Shown piece after piece: positions 26,081 through 34,309 of a DNA stretch of 64,000 nt; position 1 is the stretch's first letter, and each line of letters starts with the position of its first letter. Source of the DNA: Jannaschia sp. M317 (GTDB lineage: Bacteria; Pseudomonadota; Alphaproteobacteria; Rhodobacterales; Rhodobacteraceae); contig NZ_CP081155.1 of the NCBI RefSeq assembly GCF_025141175.1, positions 1,827,001-1,891,000 on the forward strand, written 5' to 3'. The position numbers were made by a program, and so were the translations under genes. The notes beneath the pieces were generated by a model. The model made no database searches and was not told the origin of the DNA. It was given only the letters and a program-made list of their open reading frames with translations.

Positions 26081-26664
26081 CAGGCGGACTCTCGCTCTGG
26101 GGGGACGCCGCGCAGGATCAGCACGTCTTTGAACAGCTCAGACAGGCATTGCAGCAGCATCAGCAGCAGGCCCGCCACCATCACCGCCTTGATCGGCCAG
26201 AGATAGGGCCGCCAGGCGGTGGAGGAGCGTTCCATGAAGCCGATCTCGCTGCCTCCGGTTGCCAACCCGCCCAGAAAGGAGAACGGCGCGGAGCCGAAGT
26301 AGCCCAGCCCGTAGGCCAGCGAGGCCACCCCGCCGTAAAGCATCACGCAAAGGTAGAAGATCAGGAAACAGACGGTCAGCAGGTCGAACCAGGCCTTTCG
26401 CCGCGCCGACCAGCCACCATAGAGCAGATCCATCCGCACGTTCGACCCCAGCTGGATCGAATAGGGCCCGCCCAGGATGTAATAGGCGACCATGGCGAAC
26501 TGCGCCGCCTCCAACGTCCAGAGCGATGGCAGAAAGAACGTCTTCGACACCGAGGACCACAGCAGGATGCCCATCAGCACGAAAATTCCGTACATCATGA
26601 TCCGTCCGATCCGGCGGTTCACGGTGTCCACGACGCGGATGTAGCCGCGCATCAGGCCGAGCAT
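26080..26664 (-). CDS. dctQ: TRAP transporter small permease (DctQ)
   Basis: 194 residues from ATG 26664, preceded by GGAGACG. Four membrane segments are visible (MYGIFVLMGILLWSSV, AQFAMVAYYILGG, DLLTVCFLIFYLCVMLYGG and LWPIKAVMVAGLLLMLLQ), with GSNVRMDLLYG after the second, the equivalent of the DctQ signature. The start lies 13 bases inside the end of the upstream amidohydrolase gene, and the stop overlaps dctM by one base, so all three are coupled. Confidence 0.9.
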   Translation of the reverse strand: MLGLMRGYIRVVDTVNRRIGRIMMYGIFVLMGILLWSSVSKTFFLPSLWTLEAAQFAMVAYYILGGPYSIQLGSNVRMDLLYGGWSARRKAWFDLLTVCFLIFYLCVMLYGGVASLAYGLGYFGSAPFSFLGGLATGGSEIGFMERSSTAWRPYLWPIKAVMVAGLLLMLLQCLSELFKDVLILRGVPPERESA

Positions 26665-27425
26665 GCGACGTCTCCGGGCAGGCCAGTCGCGGCAAAGGCG
26701 TCGGTCAGCCATCCGGCCAGCATGTCGCCCATGGCGGTCTGCGCCTCGGGGGTGGCGATCAGGTCGTTGCGGATTTCGATCATCACGTTCGGGTGGCCCT
26801 GTGGCACGGCATGGCGCAGCAAGGTGTGCAGCACGCCGTCACCGGGACCATACGGTTCATTGCGCTGGACGTCGGCGCCGGTGTGAGCGGCGGCGCAGGC
26901 CAGCATGGCATCGGCCAGTCGCGCGTCCTCGCCGTGCAAAACGCCGATGTCGACCGTGCGCGGTCGGCCTTTGTAGACCGGCGTAAAACTGTGGATCGTC
27001 ACCAGCAGGGGGGCCTGACGCCGGGTGATCTGGGTTGCGAGTTCGGCCTCGAACGGATCGTACCAGCGGGCGGTTCGCGCAAGACGGTCTGCCTGTGACA
27101 GGGCCGCGTTGGCGGGGATCCTGGTCGTTTCGCTGATGGCGGGCATGGCATCTGGTGCCTCGGGGGGGCGGTTCAGATCATAGACCAGCCGCGACACGGT
27201 GCCCGCGACCAGCACGGCGTCCAGCCGCGCCGCCAACCGTTCGGCCACCGGCAGGGCACCGGGATCCCAGGCGATGTGGCTGCGCCGCGCGTCCGCATCC
27301 AGACCCAGATCGCCGTAGGCATCCGGGATCGCACAGGCCGCATGTTCGCAGACCACCACAGCGCAGGAGGTGCCCTCCGCCCGCGTGACCGCAACGCTGT
27401 CGATGTTCCCGATTGCCTGAGCCAT
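26652..27425 (-). CDS. N-formylglutamate amidohydrolase-family protein
   Basis: 257 residues from ATG 27425, with AAGGGG upstream; the longer open frame reaches into the promoter region and is not used. Family features are VVVCEHAACAIP (zinc-site region), HIAWDPGALPVAERLA, SRLVYDLNRPPEA, LLVTIHSFTPVYKG and VMIEIRND. The family hydrolyses N-formylglutamate (HutG) or related N-acyl amino acids. It is the first gene of a leftward operon with a TRAP transporter and a gamma-glutamyl ligase. It may therefore hydrolyse an amide made in this pathway instead of formylglutamate; that is inference. No other hut genes are near. Confidence 0.88.
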   Translation of the reverse strand: MAQAIGNIDSVAVTRAEGTSCAVVVCEHAACAIPDAYGDLGLDADARRSHIAWDPGALPVAERLAARLDAVLVAGTVSRLVYDLNRPPEAPDAMPAISETTRIPANAALSQADRLARTARWYDPFEAELATQITRRQAPLLVTIHSFTPVYKGRPRTVDIGVLHGEDARLADAMLACAAAHTGADVQRNEPYGPGDGVLHTLLRHAVPQGHPNVMIEIRNDLIATPEAQTAMGDMLAGWLTDAFAATGLPGDVACSA

Positions 27426-27475
27426 CTTTACCCCTTCGAAGGCAGGTTTCAGTCCGGCGCCCGTCCTGTCAATCA

Positions 27476-27514
27476 GATTCTGATAAATTTCTATCACGGA
27501 CGTGGATTCTGATA
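27476..27514. promoter_or_regulatory. Repeated GATTCTGATA motifs in the divergent rpiR/operon promoter region
   Basis: GATTCTGATA occurs at 27476-27485 and 27505-27514, 29 bases apart (nearly three helical turns). The first copy overlaps a dyad TGATA-N6-TATCA (27481-27496). TATATT at 27513-27518 could be a -10 for the rightward regulator gene. Probably the operator of the RpiR-type regulator. Confidence 0.5.
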
Positions 27515-27540
27515 TATTGTCGATCAAAACGGAGGCACGC

Positions 27541-28413
27541 ATGGCGACCCAGGGCCCGACAATCGCCGAAAGGATCCACAAGCAGTTCGACACCCTGACG
27601 CGGGCAGAACGGCAATTGGCGTCCTCGATCCTGGCCAGTTACCCTGCGTCCGGCCTGGGTCCCCTGGCCGCGCTTGCCAAGGCGGCAGACGTCTCGGTGC
27701 CGACGGTGGCGCGGATGGTCGGCAAGCTCGGGTTTTCGGGCTACGCGGATTTCCAGGCCGAGCTGCGCGAGGAGTTGCGTGCCACTGCCAAGAACCCCAT
27801 CGCCAAGCATGACACCTGGGCCGAAAACGCGCCGTCCGGTCATATCCTCAACCGCTTTACCGAGGCGGCGATCGACAACATCCGGGGCACACTGGCGCAG
27901 ATCGACCCGGACCGGTTTGACGCGGCCTGTGCGTTGGTGGCCGACCCCACGCGGCGGCTGTTCATCGTGGGGGGGCGGATTACGCATACTTTGGCGGAAT
28001 ACCTGTTCCTGCACATGCAGGTGATCCGCCCACGGGTGACGCATATCCAATCCACGTCCAGCACCTGGCCCCACTACATGTTGGAGGTTGAGGCAGGCGA
28101 TGTCGTCGTCATCTTCGATGTCCGGCGCTACGAGACGAACACGCAAAAGCTGGCAGAGATGGCCCATGAAAAGGGGGCAGAGATCGTGCTGTTCACAGAT
28201 CAGTGGCGATCGCCGGTTCAGCAGCTGGCCGGCGTCACCTTTGCCAGCCCGATCGTCGTGCCCTCGGCCTGGGATTCCGTCGCCGCGATCCTGTTGCTGG
28301 TCGAGACGCTGATCTCTGCCGTGCAGGACGTGAACTGGGACGACACCCGCGTCCGCATGGAACGGTTGGAGGAAACCTTTGACCGCACCCGCCTGTTCCG
28401 CAAATTCACCTGA
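27541..28413 (+). CDS. MurR/RpiR-family transcriptional regulator
   Basis: 290 residues from ATG 27541, with GGAGG seven bases upstream. The N-terminal RpiR helix-turn-helix (about 5-80) contains LTRAERQLASSILASYP and LAKAADVSVPTVARMVGKLGFSGYADFQ. A C-terminal SIS domain (about 115-265) has LFIVGGRITHTLAEYLFLHM and GDVVVIFDVRRYETNTQKLAEMA. SIS domains bind phosphosugars or other acids. It is divergent from the amidohydrolase-TRAP-gamma-glutamyl ligase operon and is presumably its regulator. Its 3' end overlaps the convergent uxuA gene by eight bases. Confidence 0.93.
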   Translation: MATQGPTIAERIHKQFDTLTRAERQLASSILASYPASGLGPLAALAKAADVSVPTVARMVGKLGFSGYADFQAELREELRATAKNPIAKHDTWAENAPSGHILNRFTEAAIDNIRGTLAQIDPDRFDAACALVADPTRRLFIVGGRITHTLAEYLFLHMQVIRPRVTHIQSTSSTWPHYMLEVEAGDVVVIFDVRRYETNTQKLAEMAHEKGAEIVLFTDQWRSPVQQLAGVTFASPIVVPSAWDSVAAILLLVETLISAVQDVNWDDTRVRMERLEETFDRTRLFRKFT

Positions 28414-29605
28414 GCGCGTGGGTCAGCCCGGCGATCACGCCATTGAGCTCCGCCAGGCCCTTTAGCCGCCCGATGGCCGGATATCCGGGCTGCGTCTGCC
28501 GGGTCAGGTCATCCAGGATGTCCTGCCCGTGGTCAGGACGGAACGGAATTTCTGCGTCGGTTCGACCGGCGGCGCGGCGGCGGGTTTCCTCGGCCAGGAT
28601 TTCGCTGATCAGCGCGGGCATGTCGGTGTCACCGCCCAGATGCTCGGCCTCGTGAAAGCTGCCCAATCCATCCTCGCGGGTGGTGTTGCGCAGGTGGATG
28701 AAATGAACCTTGCAGCCCAGCCGCCGCATCATCGCGGGCAGGTCATTGTCGGCCCGCGCGCCCAGCGACCCCGAGCACAGGGTGACCCCGTTGGCCGGGC
28801 TGTCGACTGCGTCCGTCAGAGCGACATAATCGTCCAGCGTCGAGACGATGCGGGGCAGGCCCAGCAGCGGCCAGGGCGGATCATCCGGATGGCAGCACAG
28901 CCGCAGACCCAATCGTTCGGCGGTCGGCACGACTTCGGCCAGGAAATCGGCAAGGTTGCGGCGCAGCTGCTCGGCCGAGATCGAATCGTAGGTGGCCAGA
29001 TGGCTGCGCAATTCGTCCAGCGTCAGGCCGGGTTGCCCGCCGGGCAGGCCCATCACAAGGTTCGCGGCCAGCCGCGCCTGCGCGGTGTCGTCCATGGACG
29101 CAATCCGTTCCGCCGCTGCCGCGCGCAGGGGGGCAGGGGTGTCGTCCACCGCCGCGGGGCGTTTCAAGACATGCAGATCGAAGGCCGCGAAATCCGCCGC
29201 GGCGAAACGCATGGCGGTACCGCCGTGGTCCAACCGCCAGGCCAGATCGGTGCGGGTCCAGTCCAACACCGGCATGAAGTTGTAGCAGACCACCTTGATC
29301 CCGGCGCGGGCGATGGCCTCCAGGCTGTGACGATAGGCGTCGATATGGTCCCGCCAGCCGGTCGTCTGGGTCTTGATCCTTTCGGAAACCGGCAGGCTTT
29401 CGACCACGTCCCAGCGCAGCCGGGACGGCGCGCCGTCGATTCGGGTCGCGATGTCCTGCTTGCGTTTTGCGATCTCTGCGTCGGTCCATACGGTGCCCGG
29501 CGGGATGTGATGCAGGGCGCTGACCACGCCCCGCGCGCCGGCCTGTTCCATCCATTCGACCGGCACGCTGTCGTGGGGGCCGAACCATCTCCAAGTCGCT
29601 TTCAT
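28406..29605 (-). CDS. uxuA: Mannonate dehydratase
   Basis: Converts D-mannonate to 2-keto-3-deoxygluconate in hexuronate breakdown. 399 residues from ATG 29605, matching the family length. Motifs: TWRWFGPHDSVPVEWMEQAGARGVVSALHHIPPG at the N-terminus (family signature, seen in shorter pieces), VVCYNFMPVLDWTRTDL, LRLCCHPDDPPWPLLGLPRI (metal site), CSGSLGARADNDLP, and FIHLRNTTRE with FHEAEHLGGD (metal ligands). Four-base overlap with uxuB (29602-29605). It is the last gene of the uronate operon and ends against the rpiR gene. Confidence 0.96.
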   Translation of the reverse strand: MKATWRWFGPHDSVPVEWMEQAGARGVVSALHHIPPGTVWTDAEIAKRKQDIATRIDGAPSRLRWDVVESLPVSERIKTQTTGWRDHIDAYRHSLEAIARAGIKVVCYNFMPVLDWTRTDLAWRLDHGGTAMRFAAADFAAFDLHVLKRPAAVDDTPAPLRAAAAERIASMDDTAQARLAANLVMGLPGGQPGLTLDELRSHLATYDSISAEQLRRNLADFLAEVVPTAERLGLRLCCHPDDPPWPLLGLPRIVSTLDDYVALTDAVDSPANGVTLCSGSLGARADNDLPAMMRRLGCKVHFIHLRNTTREDGLGSFHEAEHLGGDTDMPALISEILAEETRRRAAGRTDAEIPFRPDHGQDILDDLTRQTQPGYPAIGRLKGLAELNGVIAGLTHALR

Positions 29606-30825
29606 GTCGCCTCCAGCAAGGTTTCGGCATCGTCTCCTGCGGCACGGCCCGCGCGCAGCCGATCTGCGGCGGGATCGTCCGGGCTGCGTCCTGCGGCGAA
29701 TTCGCCGTCCAGCCAGCCGGTCCATTCCAGCAGCGCGCGCGCGCAGGCGGGGCTATCGGTGCGGGCGGCCATCGTGGGCAGGATCCGGATCGGCAGCTTT
29801 TCAGACCCGTCCATCGCGATCTGAGCCAGAGCGTGGTGCAGATGCGGATTGGCAAAGCGCGTCATCAAGGCATCGGCATAGGCCGGGGCCTGTGCGCGCA
29901 CGGGGTCGGGCAGGGTGCTTGCCGCCTCTTGCATGACGGCGCGGGCCAGCGCCGCCAGATCGGGGTCGGCCACCGCCTCGTGCACATAGGTCAGCCCCTT
30001 GTTGAGGCCCGCATAGGCCAGGGTCGAATGCGCCCCGTTCAGCATCCGCAGCTTGCGCAACTCGTGCGGACGCACATCGCCCACGACCTGCGCGCCGCCG
30101 GCAGCGAAATCGGGAACGGGTCCGGCAAAGGTGTCTTCGATTACCCACTCGGAAAAGGCTTCGGTCGCGACCGGGGCTGAGGCCGGGTGCCCCGCTGCCT
30201 GCATTCGGTCGCGCAGTGCCGCATCGGCGCGGGGTGTGATCCGGTCAACCATGGAAGAGGGAAACGCGTGGCGCGTGACGGTGTCTGCCGGAAGGCCCGC
30301 AGCCGCCGCCAGGTGCAGCAGCACGGCACGCAGCTTGGCCCCGTTGTCCGGCAGGTTGTCGCAGCTCATCACCGTCATCGGGGCGTCGCGCAGGACCAGC
30401 CCCGCCAGCAGGTGTCCGGCCATCGTGGCCGGGGTGCCGCCCGCGCGCAGGGCATCGGCGTCTGCGGCCAGGGCTGCGGCATCCGGTGTGCCGTCGGCGC
30501 GCAGGGCATAGGCCTTTTCGGTGACGGTCAGGGTGACCACCGTCGTCACTGGTCGCGCGATCAAGGTGGCCACGCGATCCGGTGCCTCGGGCGCGACGGT
30601 GATGCTGTCGATCAGGTCCAGAACCTCGACACGCCGCCCGTCCGCGTCCGCGATTTCCAGGGCGTAGCGGTTGCCGTCTGCGGCCAGCGCGTCGCGCACG
30701 CTGGCGGAACGCAGGGACACGCCGTCGATGCGCCACGCGCTGCCGGTTGCCGCGTTGGCCTGCGCGATGTGCCAGGCCTGATGGGCACGGTGAAAGGCCC
30801 CAAGGCCCAGGTGCACGATCCTCAT
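29602..30825 (-). CDS. uxuB: Fructuronate reductase / mannitol dehydrogenase family
   Basis: Reduces D-fructuronate to D-mannonate with NADH. 407 residues from ATG 30825; family members are often about 480, so this is a compact version. Motifs: VHLGLGAFHRAHQAWH (dinucleotide site), VVTLTVTEKAY, MTVMSCDNLPDNG, and RKLRMLNGAHSTLAYAG with the catalytic Lys and His of the long-chain mannitol dehydrogenase family. It overlaps uxaC upstream and uxuA downstream by four bases each, so the three enzymes of the pathway are translationally coupled. Other polyol or uronate specificity cannot be excluded, but the neighbours point to fructuronate. Confidence 0.92.
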   Translation of the reverse strand: MRIVHLGLGAFHRAHQAWHIAQANAATGSAWRIDGVSLRSASVRDALAADGNRYALEIADADGRRVEVLDLIDSITVAPEAPDRVATLIARPVTTVVTLTVTEKAYALRADGTPDAAALAADADALRAGGTPATMAGHLLAGLVLRDAPMTVMSCDNLPDNGAKLRAVLLHLAAAAGLPADTVTRHAFPSSMVDRITPRADAALRDRMQAAGHPASAPVATEAFSEWVIEDTFAGPVPDFAAGGAQVVGDVRPHELRKLRMLNGAHSTLAYAGLNKGLTYVHEAVADPDLAALARAVMQEAASTLPDPVRAQAPAYADALMTRFANPHLHHALAQIAMDGSEKLPIRILPTMAARTDSPACARALLEWTGWLDGEFAAGRSPDDPAADRLRAGRAAGDDAETLLEAT

Positions 30826-32156
30826 AGGCGGTACGCCTCCTGTGCTGCGCCGGTCGCCAGCCACATGGCCAGCCGTTCCGCATCGGCATGGCCAAAGTAA
30901 CCGGCCCGCATCTGATCCTCCAGATGCGCGGCGACGGCGCGGCGCCACATGTCGTGGCGGGCCGGGATCGACATCAGGGCGCGCGTGTCGTCGTTGAACC
31001 CGGCCAGATTGTAGTATCCCGCCGTTTCGACCACCTGGTCCAGATAGCGGCGCACGCCGTTCGGGCTGTCGTGGAACCACCAGGGCGGACCAAGGCGCAG
31101 GGCCGGCCAATGTCCGGCCATGGGGGCCAGTTCGCGGGCATAGACGCTCTCGTCCAGGGTAAAGGCGATCAGGGTCAGGCGGGGATCGTTGCCGACACGG
31201 TTCAACAGGCCGTGCGCCCCCTCGACCCAGTTCTGGGGCAGGGGAATGTCGGCCCCCATGTCCGGGCCATAGCGGTCGGCCAGCGCCGCGTTCGTGCCGC
31301 GCCGCGATCCGGCGTGCAGCTGCATGACAAGGCCATCGTCCACCGACATCTGCGCCATTTCGATCAGCATGTGGTTGTGCAACTGCCGCTGCGCCGCCTC
31401 GTCGGCCCGCCCGGTCAGGCACTGATCCAGCAACGCCTGCGCGACGCTGTCATCCAGCCACACCGTTTCCAGCCGGTCGATGGCGTGGTCCGTGGCCGTG
31501 GCCCCGTGGGCGATGAAGTGCTGACGCCGCGCCCGTAAGGCCGCGCGATAGCCCGACAGGGTCGCCGTGTCTTCGCCGGTCATGGCACCCAGCCGGGTCA
31601 TGTTCTCGGCCCAGGCCGCCGCCGCGGGGTTCAGAACGGCATCGGGCCGGAAGGTCGGCAAAAGCCGGCACCGCTGTCCGGACGCTGCAAAGGCGGCGTG
31701 CGCCGACAGGTCGTCCAGCGCGGCGTCGGTCGTCGCCAGAACTTCGATCCCGAACCGGTCCAGCAGGGCGCGGGGGCGAAAGGCCTCGGTCGCCAGCGCC
31801 GCGTCGATGGCGTCGTAGATCGCATCGGAGGTTGCGCCCGACAGCGTTTCCCGGATGCCGAAAACCTCGCGCAGCGTATGGTCCAGCCAACCCCGCGACG
31901 GGGTGCCCAGAAACAGGTGCCAGTTTTCGGCCAGCAGGCGAAAGATGGCGCGGGGGTCGCGCGCCTCGGGCGGTTGTCCGATGCCCAGGCGATCCAACCC
32001 GATGCCTTGCGAATAGAGCATGCGAAACACGTAATGATCCGGCACGATCAGCAGGTCGGCCGGGTCGCTGAAGGCGCGGTCCTGGGAAAACCACTCCGGC
32101 ACGGTATGGCCATGCGGGGACAGGATGGGCAGGTCGCGGATTGTCTCGTACAGCAT
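30822..32156 (-). CDS. uxaC: Glucuronate isomerase (uronate isomerase)
   Basis: Isomerises D-glucuronate to D-fructuronate (and galacturonate to tagaturonate), the entry step. 444 residues from ATG 32156. Motifs of the amidohydrolase-fold family: LPILSPHGHTVPEWF (metal HxH), DHYVFRMLYSQGI, VLATTDAALDDL, VMQLHAGSRRGTN and FTLDESVYARELAPMAGH. Its size is slightly below E. coli UxaC (470). The gene is three bases from the upstream oxidoreductase gene and overlaps uxuB. No uronate transporter or kdgK lies in the window. Confidence 0.96.
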   Translation of the reverse strand: MLYETIRDLPILSPHGHTVPEWFSQDRAFSDPADLLIVPDHYVFRMLYSQGIGLDRLGIGQPPEARDPRAIFRLLAENWHLFLGTPSRGWLDHTLREVFGIRETLSGATSDAIYDAIDAALATEAFRPRALLDRFGIEVLATTDAALDDLSAHAAFAASGQRCRLLPTFRPDAVLNPAAAAWAENMTRLGAMTGEDTATLSGYRAALRARRQHFIAHGATATDHAIDRLETVWLDDSVAQALLDQCLTGRADEAAQRQLHNHMLIEMAQMSVDDGLVMQLHAGSRRGTNAALADRYGPDMGADIPLPQNWVEGAHGLLNRVGNDPRLTLIAFTLDESVYARELAPMAGHWPALRLGPPWWFHDSPNGVRRYLDQVVETAGYYNLAGFNDDTRALMSIPARHDMWRRAVAAHLEDQMRAGYFGHADAERLAMWLATGAAQEAYRL

Positions 32157-32158
32157 CG

Positions 32159-33193
32159 TCAGGTTCCTGCTTGTGGGTCTGTCGGGGCGGGCAAGGTGAC
32201 GCGCGTGCCGTCGCGCGCCGACCTGGCGATGGCATCGATTGTGCGGTGCACCGCCATCGCGGCCTGCGCGGGGATGGCGGGGGGGCGACCCTGGCGCACG
32301 GCGCTGGCGAAGTCTTCCATGACCGCCTGATGCCAGTCGTGGGGAAAGGCCATGGGATCCGCCCCGGACCCGGTGCCGCCCTTTTCCCCCACATGATCCA
32401 CGCGCCCGTCCCGGTGCAGAACCGTCAACTGGCCAGACGCCAGCCGCAGGGTCGCCGCATCGCAGGTCACTTCGATGGTTTCGGGGTGACCCGGAAAGGC
32501 GGCGGTGGTCGCGGTAAAGACGCCGGTGGCCCCCCCGGCAAAGGTCATCCCTGCGACAGCGGTATCCTCGGCCTCCAGGTCGTGGACGGCGCGGCTGGTC
32601 TGGCCCTGGACCGAGGCGACCGCGTCGCCCGCCAGCCAAAGCCCGAGGTCCAGCGCATGGATGGCCTGGGTCAGCATCACGCCACCGCCGTCGCGGGCAA
32701 AGGTGCCGCGCCCCGGTGCCGCATAGTAGCCAGGATCCCGCCACCAGGGCACATCCACGCGCAGCATCCGCACGGCCCCGACCACGCCGTCCGCGATCAG
32801 ACGCCTTGCCGCCTGACTGGCGGGACGCATCCGGTGTTGCAGGACCACGCCGAACGGGACGTCGCCCATCTGCGCGATCAGGATCTCGGCCGAGGCGCTG
32901 TCCCGTTCCAACGGCTTTTCGGTCAGCAGCGGGACGCCTGCGGCGGCACAGGCCGCGACGATCTGGGCACGGGCATTTGGCGGCGTCGTCGCGATCACGG
33001 CATCGGGGGCGTCCGCGATCAGCGCGTCGAGACTGTCGTATGTCTTGCATCCCTGCTCGGCGGCAACAGTGTCACGTGCCGCCTGCCTGCGGGCATAGAC
33101 GCCCGCGATGGCGACGGTATCCGAGGCGGCAGCCGCCCGGTGAAACGCCCCGGCCACCATGCCCGCCCCGATCAGACCGAAACGAAACGTCAC
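32159..33193 (-). CDS. Gfo/Idh/MocA-family oxidoreductase
   Basis: 344 residues from GTG 33193, which overlaps the stop of the next oxidoreductase gene (GTGA). An N-terminal Rossmann domain (FGLIGAGMVAGAFHRAAAASD) is followed by the conserved TEKPLERD motif with the catalytic Lys. The C-terminal alpha/beta domain contains GGGVMLTQAIHALDLGLWL with the usual His. It probably oxidises or reduces a sugar or sugar acid with NAD(P). Its place in the uxuA-uxuB-uxaC operon suggests a role in feeding another sugar derivative into the uronate path; the substrate is not known. Confidence 0.9.
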   Translation of the reverse strand: MTFRFGLIGAGMVAGAFHRAAAASDTVAIAGVYARRQAARDTVAAEQGCKTYDSLDALIADAPDAVIATTPPNARAQIVAACAAAGVPLLTEKPLERDSASAEILIAQMGDVPFGVVLQHRMRPASQAARRLIADGVVGAVRMLRVDVPWWRDPGYYAAPGRGTFARDGGGVMLTQAIHALDLGLWLAGDAVASVQGQTSRAVHDLEAEDTAVAGMTFAGGATGVFTATTAAFPGHPETIEVTCDAATLRLASGQLTVLHRDGRVDHVGEKGGTGSGADPMAFPHDWHQAVMEDFASAVRQGRPPAIPAQAAMAVHRTIDAIARSARDGTRVTLPAPTDPQAGT

Positions 33194-34194
33194 GACCCGC
33201 GTCCTGCGTCGGCCAGGCGCTGTGCCTCTATGGCAAGCTCCATCACGCGGAAGGTGTGGGTCTGCGCGACCGCTGTTTCCGTCCGGTCGCGCACATCCGC
33301 CGCCAGACGGGTGAAATAGGGAAGCCCCGCGTCCGCGGCATCCATCGTCTCGCAGGTGTCCTTGTTGACCAGCACGACATGGTCGGTTCCCGCGCGGCCC
33401 ACATCCACGTATTTGCGCAGTTCGATGTAGCCTTCGGTGCCCAGCAGCGTCAGCCGACCATCGCCCCAGGTCGGCAGGGCATCGGGCGTGAACCAATCCA
33501 GCCGCGCATAGCCGCGCACATCACCGGCCTGCAGCAGGATCTCTCCGAAATCCTGAAAACGCGGGCGGTCCGGGGTGGCCAGGTTCGTGGCGCTGGCGTG
33601 GACGATCTTCGCGTCGAGCGTCCCGGCATAGTGCAGGAACTGGTCGATCTGATGGGTGCCGATGTCGCCGATGATGCCGCCATAGCGCGGGGCGTCCCAG
33701 AACCAGTCAGGGCGCATGTGGGCGTTCAGGCGATGCGGGGCCTGCGAGGTCAACGCGATCAGCCGCCCGATGGCACCCTGGGCCAGCAGACGATCGGCGA
33801 GAGTGGTGGAGGGCACCTCGAACCGCTCCGAGAAATTCACGGACCAGATGCGTCCGGTGCGGGCCTGCACGGCGCGGACCTCGGCCAGTTCAGCCGCGGT
33901 CAGGCAGCCGGGCTTGTCCAGCATCACGTCGCAGCCTGCCTCCATGGCGTCAATCGACAGGCGGGCGCGATCGGCGGGGGCCGCCGCGATCAGGGCGAGG
34001 TCGGTGCCGTCCAGCGCCTCTGCCACCGTGGCGCAGCGCGGCACGTCGGGATGCCGTTCCACGAACCCCGCCAGCGGCGCGGGCGCGCCGTCGGTCCAAT
34101 AGCCGCGCCATGTGGCCCCGGCGTCCAGCATGCCCTGCGACATGCCATAGATGTGTCTGTGATCGAGCCCGAGCGCGGCGATGCGGAGGGTCAT
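33190..34194 (-). CDS. Gfo/Idh/MocA-family oxidoreductase, atypical nucleotide loop
   Basis: 334 residues from ATG 34194. The fold is recognised by CDVMLDKPGCLTAAEL (EKP-type motif, here DKP) and GGIIGDIGTHQIDQFLHYAG (GDxGxHxxD active-site segment). The N-terminal nucleotide loop reads ALGLDHRHIYGM instead of GxGxxG, which also occurs in a subgroup of this family. It is the first gene of the leftward uronate operon, directly behind the two GntR-type operators. The second oxidoreductase gene overlaps it by four bases. The substrate is unknown. Confidence 0.88.
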   Translation of the reverse strand: MTLRIAALGLDHRHIYGMSQGMLDAGATWRGYWTDGAPAPLAGFVERHPDVPRCATVAEALDGTDLALIAAAPADRARLSIDAMEAGCDVMLDKPGCLTAAELAEVRAVQARTGRIWSVNFSERFEVPSTTLADRLLAQGAIGRLIALTSQAPHRLNAHMRPDWFWDAPRYGGIIGDIGTHQIDQFLHYAGTLDAKIVHASATNLATPDRPRFQDFGEILLQAGDVRGYARLDWFTPDALPTWGDGRLTLLGTEGYIELRKYVDVGRAGTDHVVLVNKDTCETMDAADAGLPYFTRLAADVRDRTETAVAQTHTFRVMELAIEAQRLADAGRGS

Positions 34195-34208
34195 GGAAGC
34201 TCCTGCGG

Positions 34209-34268
34209 AATTGGTCCGTCCAATTTTGCCGACATTGGTCAAGCCTTGAATAATTGGCAAGACCAATT
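34209..34268. promoter_or_regulatory. Twin GntR/FadR-type operators in the divergent uronate-regulator promoter
   Basis: AATTGGTCCGTCCAATT (34209-34225) and AATTGGCAAGACCAATT (34252-34268) share perfect AATTGG-N5-CCAATT arms. Their starts are 43 bases apart (about four helical turns), and a half-site ATTGGTC lies between them. TTGG(T)-N-CCAA is the known core of FadR-subfamily operators. The pair lies between the uronate operon and its divergent GntR regulator, suitable for cooperative or looped repression. Confidence 0.85.
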
Positions 34269-34309
34269 TCCCTGCTATGCTGTGTCCACCCGATCCCGCA
34301 GGCCCCCTT

